NCBI GenBank assembly: GCA_028335825.1
Contig: JAIOKI010000018.1
Coordinates: 248,001-312,000, forward strand
Source of the DNA: Nosema muscidifuracis
Taxonomy: Eukaryota > Microsporidia > Nosematidae
Direction: 5' to 3'
Length of the DNA: 64,000 nucleotides
In this document: one piece after another, positions 10,605 through 19,939 of the stretch
How the letters are laid out: every line of letters starts with the position of its first letter
Numbering within the stretch: position 1 is the first letter of the stretch
The notes under the pieces: generated by a model
Told to the model about the DNA's origin: nothing
What the model saw: only the letters and a program-made list of their open reading frames with translations
Databases searched by the model: none
Program-made: the position numbers and the translations under genes

Positions 10605-11405
10605 TTAATTAACTTCTGGGTATGGTGAATCAATAATTCTAATACCTGCTCCATATCCAAAATCTAATACACTCTTAAATGCCCTATTGATTTCATAAGG
10701 TACACTTGCCTCTGTAATAATATCACTTCCCATACTGAATCTAGCAATATCAAATATAGAACTTCTGTAGAATTCTTGTATATCTTCCTCAGATATATCG
10801 ATAAGAGATGGATCATAAAATTCTCCTTCTTCGAATATACTAAGAATTTTCATTTTATACTTAAATGGTTTTATATTGATAAGAGCTAGTAAGTTAGCTT
10901 GACTTGGTCCAACTTTATCTCCTTTGTTGAGTACCAAAAAGTCTTGCATGATTTCAATCTTACCTTTAGTAATTTTAGTAGGAATACCTAATGTTTGGAA
11001 ATATCCTGTCTTTTCTGATGTCATACCAGTTACATGAGCTTTTATCCATACATCAGTCTGAGCAATATCTCCTACTTTAGCTACACTCTCCCTTTCAAAA
11101 TCGTCTATGACTTTCTTAACTTGTTTGATGTTATCTTTAAAGAAGATAATACTAATATTTCCCTTAATCTTGTCTAATACATCTACTAATTCATTCTTAT
11201 TAAGATCTTTAAGAGCTCTTCTTACACTTGTATTCTTACCCATAAGAAATGTTGAAGATAGACCCCATGCTCTCTTCATCTCTTTAAGCTGGTTTGATAT
11301 GATGTTATCCATGGATACAAGTGCAAACTTGTTGTATGTATTAAAACATTCTCTAGCTTTTTCGAAAGTGTTTTGTTTTCTAACTTTGGACTCTTTAACT
11401 GTCAT
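10605..11405 (-). CDS. RPP0: Large-subunit ribosomal stalk protein uL10 (P0), lacking the C-terminal tail
   Basis: 266 residues. P0 binds the GTPase-associated centre of 28S rRNA and anchors the P1/P2 dimers. The N-terminal rRNA-binding domain has 'LMGKNTSVRRAL' near 55-65, and the insertion domain carries 'EKTGYFQTLGIPTKITKGKIEI' and 'GDKVGPSQANLLALINIKPF' (about 130-185), close to P0 and unlike the paralogue Mrt4. The protein ends soon after 'VPYEINRAFKSVL', about 50 residues short of the usual 310-320. Missing are the P1/P2-binding helices, the Ala-rich hinge and the acidic Gly-Phe-Gly-Leu-Phe-Asp-type tip. The downstream sequence shows no frameshifted tail. CCCC lies four bases before the ATG. 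The gene is divergent from the ORF at 11954. Confidence 0.9.
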   Translation of the reverse strand: MTVKESKVRKQNTFEKARECFNTYNKFALVSMDNIISNQLKEMKRAWGLSSTFLMGKNTSVRRALKDLNKNELVDVLDKIKGNISIIFFKDNIKQVKKVIDDFERESVAKVGDIAQTDVWIKAHVTGMTSEKTGYFQTLGIPTKITKGKIEIMQDFLVLNKGDKVGPSQANLLALINIKPFKYKMKILSIFEEGEFYDPSLIDISEEDIQEFYRSSIFDIARFSMGSDIITEASVPYEINRAFKSVLDFGYGAGIRIIDSPYPEVN

Positions 11406-11577
11406 CTTTGGGGTAAAAAAAAATAAAAAATTATCATCAATGAATTATAAAAAAAATTATTATTAATGGTTTAAAGCAAAAAAATTACTTTATAATATTA
11501 AAAGAAATAAATATGTATTTACTTATTATCAATATGTAGATAACTAATGAATTATAATTAAAATATTACTTATCAAT

Positions 11578-11915
11578 ATATAAAACAATTAATTCAAACT
11601 TAACCACTAAAATCATAAAAAAATAATATGTACACCATCATACTAATACCTTAATAATATTATAAAACAATTATTTTAACTTAACCACTAAAATCATAAA
11701 AAAATAATTCTTATTGCACACCATCATACTAATACCTTAATAAGATTATAAAACAATTAATTCAAAATTAACCACTAATAGCATAAAAAATAATAATATG
11801 TACACCATCATACTAATACCTTAATAAGATTATAAAACAATTAATTCAAACTTAACAACTAATAGCATAAAAAAAAAATTCTTATTGCACACCATCATAC
11901 TAATACCCTAATAAT
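11578..11915. repeat. 85-bp tandem repeat between divergent genes
   Basis: CACCATCATACTAATACC recurs at about 11633, 11718, 11803 and 11889, each with CTTAACCACTAAAATCAT or a variant between copies, giving four units of about 85 bases plus a partial one. The array occupies most of the 550 bases separating the starts of P0 (minus) and the ORF at 11954 (plus), so both upstream regions abut it. Confidence 0.9.
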
Positions 11916-11953
11916 ATATAAATAAAATTAATTCAACTTTTTTTAACCCTAGC

Positions 11954-12631
11954 ATGAGTGAAGATGAAAATACAAATATACCTTCACTAAATTTAGAAGG
12001 AATGTATCCTATAACAAATGATACATACGCATCTCTTTATAAAGAATCAGAAGAGAACACATCATCAACAGATCTTAAGAATGATCAAAGTGAGGATGAA
12101 GTTTTCTATGAAATTAAAGAAGATGTATCAAAAATGTGGAACAAGAAAGATTATTTTTATAAATTAGACAGAATGTGTAGAGACAAAATTATAGAAGATT
12201 TTGAGAAGAAAATCAAAAATGAAGATTTTGTTACAGAAGATGCTTTTTATAACAGTTTGTCTACAATACCATCTTCTGATATAAATACTCTAAGAGAAGA
12301 TTCGTATATAAAAACAAGACTTGAGTGTAAAACTATGAGAGAATTGAATTATGAATTTTTAAATATTTGTAAAGAGAATTATAAAGAAATTGAAAAATAT
12401 ATATAGAAGTACAGGTCTACTACTGACAAAGATGAAAGAATAGTTTTAAAAGGTATTATTAAACAAAGGAAAAAGCTTGATGTTTTGTATAATAGAGTAA
12501 GAAATGGAATTAGTGAGTTAATATTGAAAGGAGAAGAATGTTTTATATTTATGGATTCTGTATGGAGTGCAGTGTTTAGAAAGAGTCTTGAATTAGCTAC
12601 TACTGAGATAAGTAGTCAGGATTGTAATTAA
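11954..12631 (+). CDS. Unknown protein, reading frame interrupted by one TAG
   Basis: An ATG with CCC six bases upstream opens a 150-codon frame that stops at TAG (12404-12406). The same frame then continues without another stop for 74 more codons to TAA at 12629-12631. The second part has clear coding character (Lys-Gly-Ile-Ile-Lys-Gln-Arg-Lys-Lys, then a Trp-containing amphipathic stretch). Together this would be about 225 residues, acidic and Asn/Ser-rich at the N-terminus and helical after about residue 60. I found no GTAAGT...AG intron that would remove the stop. It could be a young nonsense mutation, a sequencing error, readthrough, or a true stop with a decaying tail. I recognise no domain. 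Confidence 0.65.
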
Positions 12632-12639
12632 ACTTTTAA

Positions 12640-12925
12640 ATAAATCAATGTATTAAAAATATGAGTATATTAAAGACTATATTATTTATGTATTAAAAAA
12701 TATGAGTATATATTAAAAATATGAGTATTATTATATTAAAAACTATATGATTTATAATGTAAAAATATGAGTATATTAAAAACTGTATTATTTATGTATT
12801 AAAATATAAGTATATATTTTTATAATGTAAATTTATGTAATATATTAAAAATGCGACATAATTTTGATATATTAAAAATATGATTATATTAAAAACTATA
12901 CGATTTATGTATTAAAAATGACGTT
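12640..12925. repeat. Degenerate tandem repeat, unit about 40-50 bp
   Basis: The motif ATGAGTATATTAAAAACTAT with ATTTATGTATTAAAA recurs six or seven times with variable spacing between the unknown ORF and SRP54. Nothing else is seen in this gap. Confidence 0.75.
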
Positions 12926-13032
12926 AAAATCGATATAATACTATCTATATTTTTTATGCAGTGTATTAAAATTATATTATAAATAAAAAATTGAAATATT
13001 TTAAGTACATAAATTAAAAAATAATAATTCAA

Positions 13033-14436
13033 TTAAAGTAATCCACTCATACTATCAAGTAAATCTTTTGGTATCATTCCTTTAGCTTGCTGTCTAAATT
13101 TAGCCTTCTGTGCTTCACTCATAGATCCAGGATCTCTTCCTAACATATCTCCATACCCAGGCATATTAGAAAATTTCTTCATCATATTAGACATATTTTT
13201 AAATTGAACTAATAAATCAGAAATATCTTGAGGTGAACAAGCTGATCCTATTGATACTCTAATAATACGAGAAGGTTCTTTTTCTAAAATAGATCCATCA
13301 GAATCGAGTTCTCTTTTAGAAAATGAATCAAATATACACAATAATTTTTTAAACTTCTTCTCATCAGGTAATTTAAAATTTGACATACCTGGCATCATTT
13401 CAAATAATTTAGTCATTGGACCAAGACTTAGTAATTGTTTAAATTGTGTATAAAAATCTTTAAGAGTGAATGTTCCTTTTTGAAATTTATCAAATATTTC
13501 TTTTTCATCAATCTTTAAATCAGAAATCTTCTTAGAAAGACCTGCTAAATCTCCCATTCCTAACATTCTTCCTACAAAACCTTTAGGTTCGAATACTTCA
13601 AAATCTTCCATGTTCTCACCTGTACCAACGAATAAAATAGGACAATTAGTAGCTGCTACTGATGAAATAGCTCCTCCTGCTTTAGTAGTACCATCTATTT
13701 TTGTAATAATAATTGATCCTACATCTACAGCATTTTTAAATCCAATAGCTTGATCTTCAGCTGATTGACCTATACCAGCATCCATAACGAATATTATATT
13801 ATCAGGATTAACAGATTGTATTATATCTTTCATTTCATTAAATAAATCTTTTTCTTGAGTATGTCTACCACTAGTATCTACACAAATTAAATCAAAATCT
13901 TCTTTACGAAATCTACTTACTCCTTCTAAAGCTACTACTACTGGATCAGCTTCTTCACTACCATAAAATGGAATTTTAATTTTAAGAGCATTTTGTTTTA
14001 TCTGATCAAAAGCACCAGCTCTAAATGTATCAGCACATACTAAACCTACTTTCAAACCTTTTTTCTTATAATAATTAGCATATTTACAAATTGAAGTAGT
14101 TTTACCTGCTCCTTGTAATCCAACAAAAACTACTACATTAGATTTACCTTTACAAAGGTCTATTGGTTTAACTTTTGGATCTATAAGATCTACCAATGAG
14201 TTATAAACAGCTGTTTCTATAACTTTTTGTTTATTAAATCCTTGAATAGACTTTGTATCAGCAATTTTATTTTTAAGATTCAGTTTTATTTGATTAACAT
14301 ATTTTGGATTAACATTTGAACTTATAAGAGATGAACAAATATCATCTATAATATTATTAATAGATTCGTCTGTTATTGTTGATGAGAAAAGTCTGGATAA
14401 AGAGGATGTTATTGATTTACCAAGGTCTGTGATCAT
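13033..14436 (-). CDS. SRP54: Signal recognition particle GTPase SRP54
   Basis: 467 residues. SRP54 binds signal sequences as they leave the ribosome and docks the complex at the ER receptor through paired GTPases. The N domain (1-95) is followed by the G domain with GLQGAGKTT at 106-114, 'DTSGRH' (G3), 'TKIDGTTKAGGA' (G4 and neighbouring loop) and the closing Gly-rich motif 'GMGDLAGL'. The Met-rich M domain (about 310-467) has 'MMPGM', 'MLGRDPGSM' and a run of Met residues that line the signal-peptide groove. The open frame begins eight codons upstream, but CCCC lies four bases before the internal ATG at 14436, which also aligns with the family N-terminus (Met-Ile-x-Asp-Leu-Gly). Length is slightly below the usual 500. 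Confidence 0.96.
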   Translation of the reverse strand: MITDLGKSITSSLSRLFSSTITDESINNIIDDICSSLISSNVNPKYVNQIKLNLKNKIADTKSIQGFNKQKVIETAVYNSLVDLIDPKVKPIDLCKGKSNVVVFVGLQGAGKTTSICKYANYYKKKGLKVGLVCADTFRAGAFDQIKQNALKIKIPFYGSEEADPVVVALEGVSRFRKEDFDLICVDTSGRHTQEKDLFNEMKDIIQSVNPDNIIFVMDAGIGQSAEDQAIGFKNAVDVGSIIITKIDGTTKAGGAISSVAATNCPILFVGTGENMEDFEVFEPKGFVGRMLGMGDLAGLSKKISDLKIDEKEIFDKFQKGTFTLKDFYTQFKQLLSLGPMTKLFEMMPGMSNFKLPDEKKFKKLLCIFDSFSKRELDSDGSILEKEPSRIIRVSIGSACSPQDISDLLVQFKNMSNMMKKFSNMPGYGDMLGRDPGSMSEAQKAKFRQQAKGMIPKDLLDSMSGLL

Positions 14437-15124
14437 TTTAGGGGTTTTTAGATAAAACAAAAAAATAAATATTTTTTATGTATTGATTATTGGTAAGATT
14501 ATTTTAACTAATCATAAGGAAATAAATTTTATAGAGAAATATCTTAATAATATTTTTTATGTATTTATTTATAGAATTTTACATGTAGTTTAAAATATAA
14601 GTTTTTATTATAAAATAGAATTTTCAAAAAATAATCAATATTTTATAAAAATATTTTTATTAAATAATTTTTTTAACAATATATTAATAATACAATGATA
14701 TTTATAACAATACTTATAACAATATATTAAAATATAATCATAACATAATAATAACATTATTTTTAACAATATATTTCTTATAAATACCTAACTTTATATT
14801 AATACTAATAATACTCTACTTCAACCAATTTATATTATTTAATATGAAGATTTTATCATAAATATTCGTATTTTTAAAACTAAATTAAATATTTTCTATT
14901 AATTAATTTTTTTCATATACTTAAAATTTTTTTCTAAACGACATCTCAAAAAGAAGCTAAATTAACCAAAAATTTATAAATAATATTTTTTAACCCCAAA
15001 TACTAATTAAAATAAATATATCTTATTTTTAAAATACACTAATTTCTTTTATTTCTATTGATTTCAATTTACCTTATTCAGTTAATATATCTACATGAAT
15101 AAATATAAATAAAAAATTAACACC
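14437..15124. other. Intergenic region between divergent SRP54 and homeobox genes
   Basis: About 690 bases, nearly pure A/T with irregular runs of AATATATTAATA-type sequence. I find no ORF and no defined repeat. Confidence 0.6.
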
Positions 15125-15397
15125 ATGGTATCTCCCCCTATAAAAAAGAAAGTAAAGATTATTGATTCATCAGATGATATACAGAAATACTATACTGATA
15201 ATAGAAAAACAAGATCGAGGATAATACTAAGTAGTGCACAGAAAGATTTTTTAGAGAATTATTTTAAGTATCATCCTCATCCTTCACAATCATCAAGGGA
15301 TAGGCTTAGTGATAGGTTAGGAATACCCCTTAAAAATATTAATATATGGTTTCAGAATAGACGAGCTAAAGAAAAAAGACAAAATGAAGAAAATTAA
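15125..15397 (+). CDS. Homeodomain transcription factor
   Basis: A 90-residue protein that is almost wholly a homeodomain (about 26-86). The recognition helix reads Asn-Ile-Trp-Phe-Gln-Asn-Arg-Arg-Ala-Lys with the invariant Trp, Phe, Asn and Arg, and the first helices hold Leu-Glu-Asn-Tyr-Phe and Leu-Ser-Asp-Arg-Leu-Gly. The loop between helices 1 and 2 is of ordinary length, so this is not the TALE class. A short basic stretch (Lys-Lys-Lys-Val-Lys) near residue 10 could be a nuclear signal. Microsporidia carry several such minimal homeodomain proteins of unknown targets. There is no CCC before the ATG, which sits in CACCATGG, but no other in-frame ATG precedes the domain. Confidence 0.93.
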   Translation: MVSPPIKKKVKIIDSSDDIQKYYTDNRKTRSRIILSSAQKDFLENYFKYHPHPSQSSRDRLSDRLGIPLKNINIWFQNRRAKEKRQNEEN

Positions 15398-15529
15398 ATA
15401 GAATAGTGTGAATAAATAAAGAATCAACTTTAATTATTAATTTATCAAGAAATAATGATAAACTGAAAAAATTATTTATTAATTTACTATTTATTGAGTT
15501 TTCTAGTATTTCATATAAATATACTAGTA

Positions 15530-15640
15530 TAAATTAAATATAAGCATAAATATATAGATTAGTTATATATATATTAAATATAAGCATAAATATATAGATT
15601 AGTTATATATATAAAATAAATATAAGCATAAATATAAATA
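15530..15640. repeat. Short AT tandem repeat
   Basis: TAAATATAAGCATAAATATA followed by TAGATTAGTTATATATATA occurs three times (the last partial) between the convergent homeobox and Sec66-like genes. The remainder of the 15398-15755 gap is AT-only sequence. Confidence 0.75.
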
Positions 15641-15755
15641 TATCAAAATGTACATATTTTAATTTAAATATATATATTAAAATACATATAATAAATACAT
15701 ATTAAATATATATAACAAACGTACATTAATTTAATATATAAATTAAAAATAAATC

Positions 15756-16238
15756 TCACATTTTATTAACAAGTCTCTTACATAATTCCATTTCTAATGC
15801 TTCCCTCTTTTTATCAAAATGTATATCGTCCACCATCTTGTAACACTTCTCCACTGGTATATTCATCATTCCTTTACATTCTTTAAATATATTTCTGTTA
15901 TACTGCTTAGCTTCACTTTCTATTATCATCTTCTGTATAGACATACTCTTTAATTCATCATTCATTCTGTTATACATATCTTCAGAAACAAGTCTGTCTT
16001 TGTACAATGGATCTATTATCTCTTTCTTCTTTTCTAATATATTTATACTAGTAAGGAGATTATTACAACATACTACTAATTGTTTATAACTATTCTGTGG
16101 ATTACCTTTTACTAGAGTTTCATAATAGATATTCATATCTTCTGTCATTATATCTTGTTTATCTTGTCTACTATATTTCCTTACTAAAGAAAGACTTATC
16201 ATTGTAATTGACAAAACAAAAGAAAGTAGTAAAATCAT
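15756..16238 (-). CDS. SEC66: Sec66/Sec71-like ER translocon subunit
   Basis: 160 residues. An N-terminal membrane segment (about 1-22, starting Met-Ile-Leu-Leu-Leu-Ser-Phe) is followed by a soluble helical domain with 'EDMNIYYETLV' and a Cys-Cys pair near 65. Size, a single N-terminal anchor followed by a cytosolic helical domain, and the Asp-Arg-Leu-Val-Ser-Glu-Asp-Met-Tyr segment fit Sec66 (Sec71), a fungal subunit of the Sec62/63 post-translational translocation complex. The frame could start 12 codons earlier, but CCCCC lies four bases before the ATG at 16238. I place it by fold and length and not by a signature motif, so other small ER membrane proteins remain possible. Confidence 0.5.
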   Translation of the reverse strand: MILLLSFVLSITMISLSLVRKYSRQDKQDIMTEDMNIYYETLVKGNPQNSYKQLVVCCNNLLTSINILEKKKEIIDPLYKDRLVSEDMYNRMNDELKSMSIQKMIIESEAKQYNRNIFKECKGMMNIPVEKCYKMVDDIHFDKKREALEMELCKRLVNKM

Positions 16239-16623
16239 TAAGGGGGTAAATAATTTGATAAAATATAAATACAATATTGATAATAGGATAGTTAATATAT
16301 AATATATAAGGTTAGTTTAGATAGTATACATTAATAAATTAATGTTTTATAAATAAATATCTTATTTATATGAAATATATTAATCTATAAATATATAGTA
16401 TCTTGTCTATAAATAAATATAATATTTATATGAAACATATTAATCTATAAATAAACATATTAATGTCTTAATTATAAATACCTCATTTATAAATAAATAT
16501 AATATTTATATAAATTAATGTCTTAATTATAAATATCTTATATAAAATATATTCCTAACTCCTTACATGCATAGTAATGTCTCATTTATAAATAATATTT
16601 TAATATCTCATAAATATTCATTT
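16239..16623. repeat. AT-rich gap with degenerate ~60-bp repeats
   Basis: TATGAAACATATTAATCTATA and AATAAATATAATATTTATAT recur several times between 16340 and 16530. No gene seen. Confidence 0.6.
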
Positions 16624-19569
16624 CTAATAGGAATAATAAAGTAAATTACTCTTTCCTTCTCTCTTATACACTCCTATCATACTATCACATTCTTTATATA
16701 CTCCTACTTTTAGACTTACCATTACTACTTGAATATCTTCATTCTTAATAAATTGTACTAGCTTATTTACATTATAATTATCTAAATTACTATCTACTTC
16801 ATCTAGTAATATAAAAGAAGGAATTATCTCTTCATTAGATTTATTTCTTCTATAATGATATACTCCATACATAAATATTATTCTACTTATCATTTGTTCT
16901 CCTCCACTGAGATGAGAATATTCTTTATATTTCTTATTAGGTACCATCACATAATACTTGACACTTCCTGAATAAGGATCTTCTTTATTCTCTACTACTA
17001 GATTACAAGATCCATCTAAAATTTTATTATAGAATATATTAATACTCTCATTTATATTTTTAATACATTCTAAGAAAAGAGTATTTCTTTTATTTCTTAT
17101 TGTATTTAATAATCCTTTTATCTCATAAGTTTTATTCTTCATTTTATCATAGAGATCAGAATTAAAGTCTGTTTTTAGAGTATTCTTAATAAGAAGAGAA
17201 TTAGAAGATAATAAATTATTAATATTTCTTAATTCAATCTTAATTTTTTCTATATTATCATTAATTAATTTTTCATTTGTCTTTATATTTAAATTAGTCT
17301 CAATATTTTCCTTTTCATTTGTCTTTATAGTTTCTTTTTCATTTGAATTATCTTCATTTACATTTGAATCTACATTAGTCTTTACATTTAAATTAGTCTC
17401 AATATTTAAATTATCTTTTTTTATATCATCTAAATCTTTAATAAAAATATTTTTCTCTATAAAATATAAATCCTTAATTTCTTCTAAAATTCTTTCTTTT
17501 TCTTCTTCTATATCAAATAAAGGATATTCTTCAATATCTTCTAATTCTACTACTACTAACTGATTATCCTCTTCTTTTAATCTATCTATTTCTAAATTAA
17601 ATTTATTAATTTCTTTTTCTATTTTATTCTTCTTATCTAATAAAACTTTCTTTCTTAAATCTTTTTCTTCTTTATAATACTTACTATTTCTAGTAATATA
17701 ATCATTATAATTAATATATCCATTCTTTATAAATATATCTTTAAAAACTTTACTTTCTACTATATTAGGAGATATCTCTTTCTTAGAAAGAATAATTTTT
17801 CTATTTTCTATTTCTCCCTCTAATTTTTTAATTCTTTCTTGAATTAATTCTATATTATTATACTTATCTTTAATCTTTCTTATATCATTCAATTTATCTA
17901 ATATATCCATTCTTTTTACAACTAAATCATCTATTTGTTCATGTACTATATTATTATATTTAATTAATCTACCTTTATTCTTAATTAATACACCATCTAT
18001 TGTACAAATATCATATTTATCAGAGTAAGTATGTAAATCTTGGAAAGAAAGATCTGTAATAAAAATATTAAAGAATAGAAAATCTATAATAGATTTTATA
18101 TCTGATGGAAAATCTATTACAAGAGTAGGACTTATATTCTTATTTGTATCTTTTTTATTATTTATATCATTATTAATATTATTTTTATTATTATTTTGAT
18201 CATTTGTATCTTTTTTATTATTTATATCATTATTAATATTATTTTTATTAATATTTATATCATTATTAATATTATTTATATCTTTTTTATTAATATTATG
18301 ACTCTTTAAACTTATACAAGTAATTCTTCCCAATCTATTAACTTTACAATATTTAATACATTCAACTGCACATTCTTCATCTTTAACTATAACTGTACTT
18401 TCATATTTACTTAATAAACTTCTTACAGCTATATTATATTTATCATTAGTACATTTAATAAGATCAGGAATAAATCCAATAACTCCATTTATCTTTTTCA
18501 ATTTAGATTTAAGATTATACATTTTAACACTTTTAACTTTAATATTCTTATTAAGTATAATTTCATTATTAATATTATTAAGTATATTAATATAATTTTG
18601 TTCATCATTAATTAATTTAGTATATTCATCTATTTTAGATTGATTTTTTAATTCTAATTCTTCCTTTGATTTCTTTAAATTTATTAATATTGGATCTATA
18701 ATATTATTATTTTCTTCATTATTTGTATACCCATTGTTTAATACTTTGTAATACTCTTTTTCTAAATCTTCAAATCCTTCAATAGGTTTCTTAATTTCAT
18801 CAAGATTTTTTATATCAGTATTTAATTTAGATAATAAATCTTGTTTCATATCAATCTTATCTTGTATGTCTGATAAATATCTTTGAATCACACTTTTCTT
18901 ACTTTTTATTTTTTCAGTCTCTTTTTTTAATTCACGAATTTCTAGAATTTTTTTATAATTTATTTTATTTAGTTTGTTGTATTTAACAAACAAACTATTT
19001 ATTTTAAGATCAAATAATTTCATTTCCAATTCTTTTTTCTTATTCATCAACTCCAAATTTTTTTTAAAATCCTCTTCATATTTCTTATTTTCTTTTAGAA
19101 CAGTAAGGTACTGTTTCCTAGCCTCACTTTCAATTTTAAGTTTAGCTAAACTATCTGTATATTCTTTTGATAATTTCTCGTACTCATCTTTATATACATA
19201 AGCTCCACTAATTTCATCAATAATTTTTTCTATATTTAGGTTAGTATGTGCTTGATATATAATAAAATTGTTTATATATTCTTTATATACGACTTTCTTA
19301 TTATTAAAGAAAAATGAACTTTTTCCTGAATTATTTATGTATCTAGTAAAAGTTATTTCTGATGTTTTATTAATTAATACTAATTTGACTGTAGAATTTC
19401 TAACATTATATGGCTTATTTGATGTACAAAATATTATAGCATCAAGAATATTGCTCTTACCAGAGCCATTTGGTCCTATTATACAAGTAAAATGAGAAGT
19501 AAAAGGGATTCTATGAGTTTCTTTATAACTTTTGAAATTTGTTATTTCTAAATATTTTAGTTTATGCAT
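16624..19569 (-). CDS. SMC1: Cohesin ATPase SMC1
   Basis: 981 residues. SMC1 pairs with SMC3 in cohesin, which holds sister chromatids together. The N-terminal head has 'NFKSYKETHRIPF' and Walker A GPNGSGKS (32-39), in the wording of SMC1 and not SMC3. The C-terminal head has signature LSGGEQ, Walker B 'FILLDEVDSNLD' and the SMC1-type ending Val-Ser-Leu-Lys...Asp-Ser-Met-Ile-Gly-Val-Tyr. Two coiled-coil arms flank a hinge at about 350-530. The protein is about 20% shorter than the usual 1225. Two low-complexity inserts are unusual: about 423-485 in the hinge (Asn/Lys/Asp/Ile repeats) and about 713-768 in the second arm (Glu-Thr-Asn-Leu-Asn repeats). CCC lies four bases before the ATG at 19569, so twelve upstream codons of the open frame are excluded. 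Confidence 0.9.
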   Translation of the reverse strand: MHKLKYLEITNFKSYKETHRIPFTSHFTCIIGPNGSGKSNILDAIIFCTSNKPYNVRNSTVKLVLINKTSEITFTRYINNSGKSSFFFNNKKVVYKEYINNFIIYQAHTNLNIEKIIDEISGAYVYKDEYEKLSKEYTDSLAKLKIESEARKQYLTVLKENKKYEEDFKKNLELMNKKKELEMKLFDLKINSLFVKYNKLNKINYKKILEIRELKKETEKIKSKKSVIQRYLSDIQDKIDMKQDLLSKLNTDIKNLDEIKKPIEGFEDLEKEYYKVLNNGYTNNEENNNIIDPILINLKKSKEELELKNQSKIDEYTKLINDEQNYINILNNINNEIILNKNIKVKSVKMYNLKSKLKKINGVIGFIPDLIKCTNDKYNIAVRSLLSKYESTVIVKDEECAVECIKYCKVNRLGRITCISLKSHNINKKDINNINNDININKNNINNDINNKKDTNDQNNNKNNINNDINNKKDTNKNISPTLVIDFPSDIKSIIDFLFFNIFITDLSFQDLHTYSDKYDICTIDGVLIKNKGRLIKYNNIVHEQIDDLVVKRMDILDKLNDIRKIKDKYNNIELIQERIKKLEGEIENRKIILSKKEISPNIVESKVFKDIFIKNGYINYNDYITRNSKYYKEEKDLRKKVLLDKKNKIEKEINKFNLEIDRLKEEDNQLVVVELEDIEEYPLFDIEEEKERILEEIKDLYFIEKNIFIKDLDDIKKDNLNIETNLNVKTNVDSNVNEDNSNEKETIKTNEKENIETNLNIKTNEKLINDNIEKIKIELRNINNLLSSNSLLIKNTLKTDFNSDLYDKMKNKTYEIKGLLNTIRNKRNTLFLECIKNINESINIFYNKILDGSCNLVVENKEDPYSGSVKYYVMVPNKKYKEYSHLSGGEQMISRIIFMYGVYHYRRNKSNEEIIPSFILLDEVDSNLDNYNVNKLVQFIKNEDIQVVMVSLKVGVYKECDSMIGVYKREGKSNLLYYSY

Positions 19570-19734
19570 ATTTAGGGATAAAAAATATTTTATATATCTC
19601 ATCAATTAAGATAAATTTAAAAAAATTACTTGAAGGAATAGAAGAAGAATCAACCATAAAAAAATATTCGTTTTTAATTTATCTATCAATTTATAATATA
19701 TCTATTAAAATATCTATTTAATAATCTATTTAAA

Positions 19735-19905
19735 ATTTAACTATTCAAATATATAAAATCTAACTATTCAAATATCTAAAAATTCAAATATATAAAATCT
19801 AACTATTCAAATATCTAAAATCTAACTATTTAAAAACAATATATCTAACTATTAAAATTCAATATATCTAACCATTCAATATATTCAATATATCTAAAAT
19901 CTATT
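19735..19905. repeat. Tandem repeat in the divergent SMC1-MTR4 gap
   Basis: The unit ATCTAACTATTCAAATAT recurs about eight times with small changes in the 370 bases between the two start codons. Both start motifs lie outside the array. Confidence 0.8.
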
Positions 19906-19939
19906 CATCTTTTATAAAAATTATATTGTAACCCCTTCA

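Noticed and set aside
10605-11405. Mrt4, the P0-like assembly factor, to explain the short C-terminus
   Set aside because: The Glu-Lys-Thr-x-Tyr-Phe-Gln and Gly-Asp-Lys-Val-Gly blocks are those of true P0.
11107-11466. 119-codon plus-strand ORF
   Set aside because: Antisense of the ribosomal P0 gene; no start motif.
12360-12410. An intron removing the TAG of the unknown ORF
   Set aside because: The only nearby candidate begins GTAAAG, not GTAAGT, lacks the branch box and would shift the frame (38 bases).
16624-19569. SMC3 as the identity of the SMC protein
   Set aside because: The N-terminal Asn-Phe-Lys-Ser-Tyr with Gly-Pro-Asn-Gly-Ser-Gly-Lys and the C-terminal Ile-Gly-Val-Tyr are SMC1 wording; SMC3 has Gly-Arg-Asn-Gly-Ser-Gly-Lys.
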